A DNA stretch of 64,000 nt from Chloroflexota bacterium (GTDB lineage: Bacteria; Chloroflexota; Anaerolineae; Aggregatilineales; Phototrophicaceae): contig JAIUNI010000023.1 of NCBI GenBank assembly GCA_020161935.1, positions 1 to 64,000 of the forward strand, written 5' to 3'. This document shows positions 60,593-64,000 of this stretch, in pieces (positions within the stretch are counted from its first letter, which is position 1; each line of letters starts with the position of its first letter). A program made the position numbers and the translations under genes. The notes beneath the pieces are model-generated. The model made no database searches. It was not told where the DNA came from and saw only the letters and a list, made by a program, of their open reading frames with translations.

Positions 60593-60973
60593 ATGACGAA
60601 TCATAACGAACTCGAAAATTTGCTCTCCGCAGTCACTGATGCGCTTCTGGCAGATGACCATGCCAACATCGACCAGATCGTGAACCGCTACGCCGTCCCC
60701 CGCAGCGAAGTTGAAGGGCTTGTCGGCATCGTTCGCAAGCTGCACCTCACGCTCATCGGCGCAAAACCGTCCCGCCGCTTCGTCAACCGCTTACGCAGCG
60801 ATTTGATGGGCGCAAACCGTGCGAACATCGTGAACCGCGTTCGCTACCTGCCGCCGCGTGTCCAGATCGCCGCCGGTATCGCGCTGGTTGCCGGTTTCCT
60901 GCTGCTCAACCGCCGCCGCTTGATCGAGGACGCACACCGCGACGCGCAGGAAGTCCCCGCCCTCCAGCAGTAA
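60593..60973 (+). CDS. Small single-helix membrane protein, possible anti-sigma partner
   Basis: A 126-residue protein. The N-terminal two thirds are cytoplasmic and helical (NELENLLSAVTDALLADDHA, then a basic segment RFVNRLRSDLMG), and one membrane helix sits at about 90-107 (VQIAAGIALVAGFLLL). It follows the sigma gene by 4 nt and so is co-transcribed. Placement and topology resemble an anti-sigma factor, but no zinc-binding HxxxCxxC motif is present and I recognise no family. ATG 60593 is used; the longer frame overlaps the sigma gene. Confidence 0.65.
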   Translation: MTNHNELENLLSAVTDALLADDHANIDQIVNRYAVPRSEVEGLVGIVRKLHLTLIGAKPSRRFVNRLRSDLMGANRANIVNRVRYLPPRVQIAAGIALVAGFLLLNRRRLIEDAHRDAQEVPALQQ

Positions 60974-60991
60974 CCACATTTAACTATTCAA

Positions 60992-61024
60992 GGGAACGGG
61001 CATTACCTGTTCCCTGATGTTTTG
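60992..61024 (+). terminator. Terminator of the sigma factor operon
   Basis: GGGAACGGG, CATTA loop, CCTGTTCCC with one wobble, then TGATGTTTTG. Confidence 0.65.
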
Positions 61025-61169
61025 ACCGCCTCTTGACCACAAATGCTTTCGTGAAATACTCATGTGCAGACTTACGGGTCTACAGGTACAATATACCGCG
61101 CTGTACGGATAGACAGTTGCCCAAAAACGGACGTTTGTAAAGATTTCATGCTGACTTAGGAGTTATTAA

Positions 61170-62207
61170 ATGACGATGCCGCGTGCCGAAATTACGGGTT
61201 GGGGGAAATACGTTCCGGGTAAAGTCCTCACCAACGACGACCTTTCCAAAATGGTCGATACGAATGATGAATGGATTACCGCCCGTACTGGCATCAAGAA
61301 ACGCCATATCCGCACCGAGGCCGACACCACGACCAGCATGGCGTGTGCAGCCGCGCACGAGGCGCTGGCAGTCGCAGGGCTAACCCCTGCCGACCTTGAC
61401 CTGATCGTAGTCGCGAACTCGTCACCCGATTACCTGCTGCCAGCGCCCGCCAACCTGATCCAGCACCAACTGGGAGCGAAATGCCCAGCGCTGACCTTAG
61501 CCGCAGGCTGCTCCGGCTGGGTTTACTCGCTGGTGACGGCGAGCCAGTTCATCCAAACCGGCGCGTACAAGAACATCATCGTGATCGGGGTTGAACTCAT
61601 TTCCTATGCCATTGACTATACCGACCGTTCCACCTGCGTCCTGTTCGGGGACGGGGCGGCAGCGGTGATCTTGCAGCCCAGCCAGACCGAGGCGGGGGTG
61701 ATGACCTTCGAACTCGGCTCGGACGGTGAGCATGCCCAACATTTGATGGTTCCCGGCGGCGGGACGCGCAAGCCGTTGTCGCAAGAGGTGGTGGATAACC
61801 GCGAGATGTACATCCGCATGAACGGGCAGGAAGTATTCAAGTTCGCGACCCGCAAGCTGATTAGCTGCCTGCACAATATCACCGGCAGCGCGGGTATGTC
61901 TCCGGCTGACCTTGACCTGATCATTCCGCATCAGGCGAACCTGCGGATTATCGAATACGCAGCGGATAAGCTCCAACTGCCGATGAGCAAGTTCTTCATC
62001 AACCTGCATAAGTACGGCAACACCTCGACGGCTTCGATCCCGCTGGCGCTGGTGGAGGCCATTGAGGAGGGCCGCCTGAAACCCGGTGACGTGACCGGCA
62101 TGGTCGCGTTCGGCAGCGGCCTGTCGTGGGCGGGCGCGGTCATCCGCATGGGTGAAGCGCTGGCGAAGGCGCAGCCGCAGGCTGAGGTTGAAGGCGCACT
62201 TGTTTGA
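61170..62207 (+). CDS. fabH: 3-oxoacyl-ACP synthase III
   Basis: A 345-residue FabH-type thiolase-fold enzyme. Catalytic Cys is in LAAGCSGWVYSL (about 113), His in LIIPHQANLRIIEYAA (about 253), and Asn in KYGNTSTASIPLAL (about 283), the full Cys-His-Asn triad. It condenses an acyl-CoA with malonyl-ACP to start fatty acid synthesis; the substrate may be straight or branched. Residues 1-10 begin MTMPRAEITGWGKYVPG. TAGGAG 7 nt before ATG is a strong site. No other fab genes are next to it. Confidence 0.93.
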   Translation: MTMPRAEITGWGKYVPGKVLTNDDLSKMVDTNDEWITARTGIKKRHIRTEADTTTSMACAAAHEALAVAGLTPADLDLIVVANSSPDYLLPAPANLIQHQLGAKCPALTLAAGCSGWVYSLVTASQFIQTGAYKNIIVIGVELISYAIDYTDRSTCVLFGDGAAAVILQPSQTEAGVMTFELGSDGEHAQHLMVPGGGTRKPLSQEVVDNREMYIRMNGQEVFKFATRKLISCLHNITGSAGMSPADLDLIIPHQANLRIIEYAADKLQLPMSKFFINLHKYGNTSTASIPLALVEAIEEGRLKPGDVTGMVAFGSGLSWAGAVIRMGEALAKAQPQAEVEGALV

Positions 62208-62299
62208 TTAAACTTGTAGAATTGATACTTTCGATATCCGCCGCGTCAATAGTTTTGATAGCGGCGGAATGAAGCCTGTCAGCAGACTATTTCAACCCC

Positions 62300-64000
62300 T
62301 TACACCCACTCTGGCGGGGTGATGCAGCCTTCGCTGACCAACTCGGCGGGGTTTGGATAATCGGCTGGCACACCCGGCGCGGTCACACTTTCCCCCGCGT
62401 CGATCTTCGCCGCCACAATCGCGTTCAGCGCCAACAACTGCGCCAGCACATCCGTATGATTCCCCTCTCCATGTAATGGGGAGGGGTTAGGGGTGGGGAT
62501 GCTTGATTGGGGTGGGGGTGCATTAAACCCATACGCCGCCAGCACTGCCGCATCCAGCGCCGCGTGTAAATCTTTCAGCGGGTTCTTCCCCGGCAGTTCC
62601 AGCGAACGGTACAGTTCCCGCAGCGTCAGCTTGGGGTTGCGCTTCATCGCCGCCCGCCGGTACTCGTGCAGCGCCCGTCCGGCTTCCGCCACCGCCTTGA
62701 CCTGCTCATGCGTCGGCTGCTGCGGCCACGGGAAGGTGTCGAACACACTGTTCGGTGTATAACGGAAACGTTCAGTCAGTGTTGAACCTTTTGCTGTAAA
62801 CCATTCCCAATGTATGTTCGATTGTAAAATGCCGAAGCTGTAATCGTCGGGGAAGGCGAAGGTTTGCAGCGCATCACTAGGGCAAATCTGTTCATCTACA
62901 AAATCAAATATCGGGCGCTTCGTTACACGGGAACATACGATGTATCGTTTTAGTTCCTTAGTTGCTTCTTTTCGATCTGTGCGAGTGCGAAAATGTAACC
63001 ACCATTTTTGTAGTGCCATTTGATGATCGCGATTTACATTGGCTTGCTTATTGGTCACTAGCAAAGGCTTATTTTTTTCAATTTCAGCTTTTGCTTTAGC
63101 TTCAAGATCTGGAAGTACAGTTTTTTCAATTTTCTTAAATGCAGATTTAAAGCTACGTGCTTCGACAATATCGCGTTCTTCAAAGTCAATAATGTAACGG
63201 CTTGGTTTTGACTGGGATTGACTTAGAATGTCATCACCCGTTAGATATGAGCAAATGACTTCTTGACTCGATTTATCACTTTTTACAATCGCGTATGCTT
63301 CATCAGATGAAAGAACAAATCCATCATGTCCCGGCGTTTGCCCCTGAAATACCCGCTTCGGCTCTGTATTACACGCTAAAACCGCCGCTGTGGTCACATC
63401 CGTTTTGACGGACAAACTGCTGTTGATGCTCGGCAAGTCGACATGCTGTTCGCCATCAGTCCACAACCGCGCGGGGGCATACGGCGCATCACCTTTTGCC
63501 CAGCAGGCAATCGAGATATGCACCTTCGCCTCGCCTGACCACGGCGTTGACCCCACCGCCTCGTAAATCGTCCCGCCGTTCGCCACGATCACATCCAGCC
63601 CACCCTCGCGGCTGTAATTCTGGCGGATGGTGTTCGTGCCGACCAAACCCGCCCGCGCCCCCGCCTTCATCAGCTTGTGCGCTTTATTGAACCAGTACAC
63701 GCAGTAATCGGCGTTCCCCGGCACATCCGGGAAGGCATCCCGCACACGGTTGATATACTCCGGTTTGTGTTCCTGCTTCAGCCGCTTCGCCCCCATGTAG
63801 GGCGGGTTGCCGATGCACGCATCAAAGTCCGGCCAGTCGGTTAGCAGCGCGTCGGCCACTTTGATATTCGTGTCGAGGTTATCCAGCGGCAGCGGGTGTT
63901 CCAGCGAGTGCAGTTCGTCCACCGCCAGCTTTTTGGCGATCATCAGCGTCACCTTCGCCAGTTCCACCGCGAACGGGTTAATGTCGAAGCCGTAAAACTG
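62300..64000 (-). CDS. Class I N6-adenine DNA methylase, C-terminal part (restriction-modification type)
   Basis: A partial gene whose 5' end lies beyond 64000; about 566 residues are seen. It begins within YGFDINPFAVELAKVTLMI, the motif just before the catalytic NPPYMGAKRLKQEH. The rest shows NADYCVYWFNKAHKLMKAGA, GLVGTNTIRQNYSREGGLDV and the target-recognition region, similar to Eco57I/MmeI-type methylases. A type IIG or type I-like system, or a BREX-type methylase, cannot be excluded. The C-terminal part carries a Pro-rich insert, PTPNPSPLHGEGNH, encoded by a dispersed palindrome. It converges on fabH across a 92-nt gap. Confidence 0.83.
   Translation of the reverse strand, partial: QFYGFDINPFAVELAKVTLMIAKKLAVDELHSLEHPLPLDNLDTNIKVADALLTDWPDFDACIGNPPYMGAKRLKQEHKPEYINRVRDAFPDVPGNADYCVYWFNKAHKLMKAGARAGLVGTNTIRQNYSREGGLDVIVANGGTIYEAVGSTPWSGEAKVHISIACWAKGDAPYAPARLWTDGEQHVDLPSINSSLSVKTDVTTAAVLACNTEPKRVFQGQTPGHDGFVLSSDEAYAIVKSDKSSQEVICSYLTGDDILSQSQSKPSRYIIDFEERDIVEARSFKSAFKKIEKTVLPDLEAKAKAEIEKNKPLLVTNKQANVNRDHQMALQKWWLHFRTRTDRKEATKELKRYIVCSRVTKRPIFDFVDEQICPSDALQTFAFPDDYSFGILQSNIHWEWFTAKGSTLTERFRYTPNSVFDTFPWPQQPTHEQVKAVAEAGRALHEYRRAAMKRNPKLTLRELYRSLELPGKNPLKDLHAALDAAVLAAYGFNAPPPQSSIPTPNPSPLHGEGNHTDVLAQLLALNAIVAAKIDAGESVTAPGVPADYPNPAELVSEGCITPPEWV
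62462..62506 (-). repeat. GC-rich palindrome read in frame in the methylase gene
   Basis: CCCCTCTCC-ATGTAATGG-GGAGGGG followed by TTAGGGGTGGGG. On the minus strand it encodes PTPNPSPLHGEG near the C-terminus of the methylase. It is the same family as the copy inside the ABC-F gene. Confidence 0.8.

Noticed and set aside
62300..64000. Complete restriction-modification or defence system
   Set aside because: Only the C-terminal part of one methylase is visible; its partners, if any, are outside the window.
1..64000. tRNA or rRNA genes
   Set aside because: I looked for conserved T-loop and acceptor patterns in the gaps and found none that fold convincingly by eye; a covariance search would be decisive.

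Overview
The window is about 60% GC bacterial chromosome with ATG, GTG and TTG starts and Shine-Dalgarno sites of the AGGAG type. The gene families (PIN/TRAM membrane protein, cyclase-AAA-TPR giant, RlmD-like methyltransferase with a widely spaced Fe-S motif, WD40-DUF4082 surface proteins, Uma2 protein) and the intergenic repeats suggest a member of the Chloroflexota, probably Anaerolineae-like. This is an inference from family mix; no rRNA is present to confirm it. I saw no tRNA, CRISPR, prophage or insertion sequence with a transposase.

Layout. 1-7.5 kb: a partial gene, a methyltransferase, a secreted TPM-domain protein, an SMP-30-like protein, an ABC-F ATPase, a Uma2 protein and a membrane-anchored MutS-like ATPase. 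8.2-13.6 kb: three AT-rich secreted proteins (beta-helix plus M23 peptidase, then two WD40-DUF4082 paralogues). 13.8-27.9 kb: glycosyltransferase, lipoprotein, MurJ, PIN/TRAM protein, GDSL hydrolase, acetyltransferase, DinB, a PLP enzyme, pentapeptide proteins, and a phosphatidyltransferase-methyltransferase pair. 28-37.9 kb: phytanoyl dioxygenase, nucleotidyltransferase, histidine kinase, methyltransferase, a small orphan HisKA-like protein, the 1213-residue cyclase-AAA-TPR protein, and a MerR/GyrI pair with a recognisable MerR-type promoter. 38-39.8 kb holds no gene but a tandem array of hairpins and several short-period repeats. 39.8-53.3 kb: GH2 glycosidase, an MFS exporter with an LppX/LprG-like lipoprotein, a GT-C glycosyltransferase, SET protein, double-MerR regulator, AlkA-like glycosylase, cysteine-free redoxin and MarR regulator. 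53.3-64 kb: PAS histidine kinase, an RlmD-like protein lacking its catalytic cysteine, a cNMP-binding protein, an AT-rich DnaA-box region (candidate oriC), dnaA, an ECF sigma factor with a small membrane partner, fabH and the 3' part of a DNA methylase of restriction-modification type.

The most unusual layer is the repeats. At least four dispersed families occur: (1) a GC-rich palindrome, read in frame inside two genes; (2) a GGACGCGA-loop-TCGCGTCC hairpin, scattered singly, in pairs and as an 18-unit tandem array; (3) heptanucleotide repeats of the form YAGTYNN at seven sites; (4) 9-nt-period repeats. A 145-bp element also occurs twice, inverted and 31 kb apart, and a 62-bp sequence occurs twice without a mismatch 37 kb apart.
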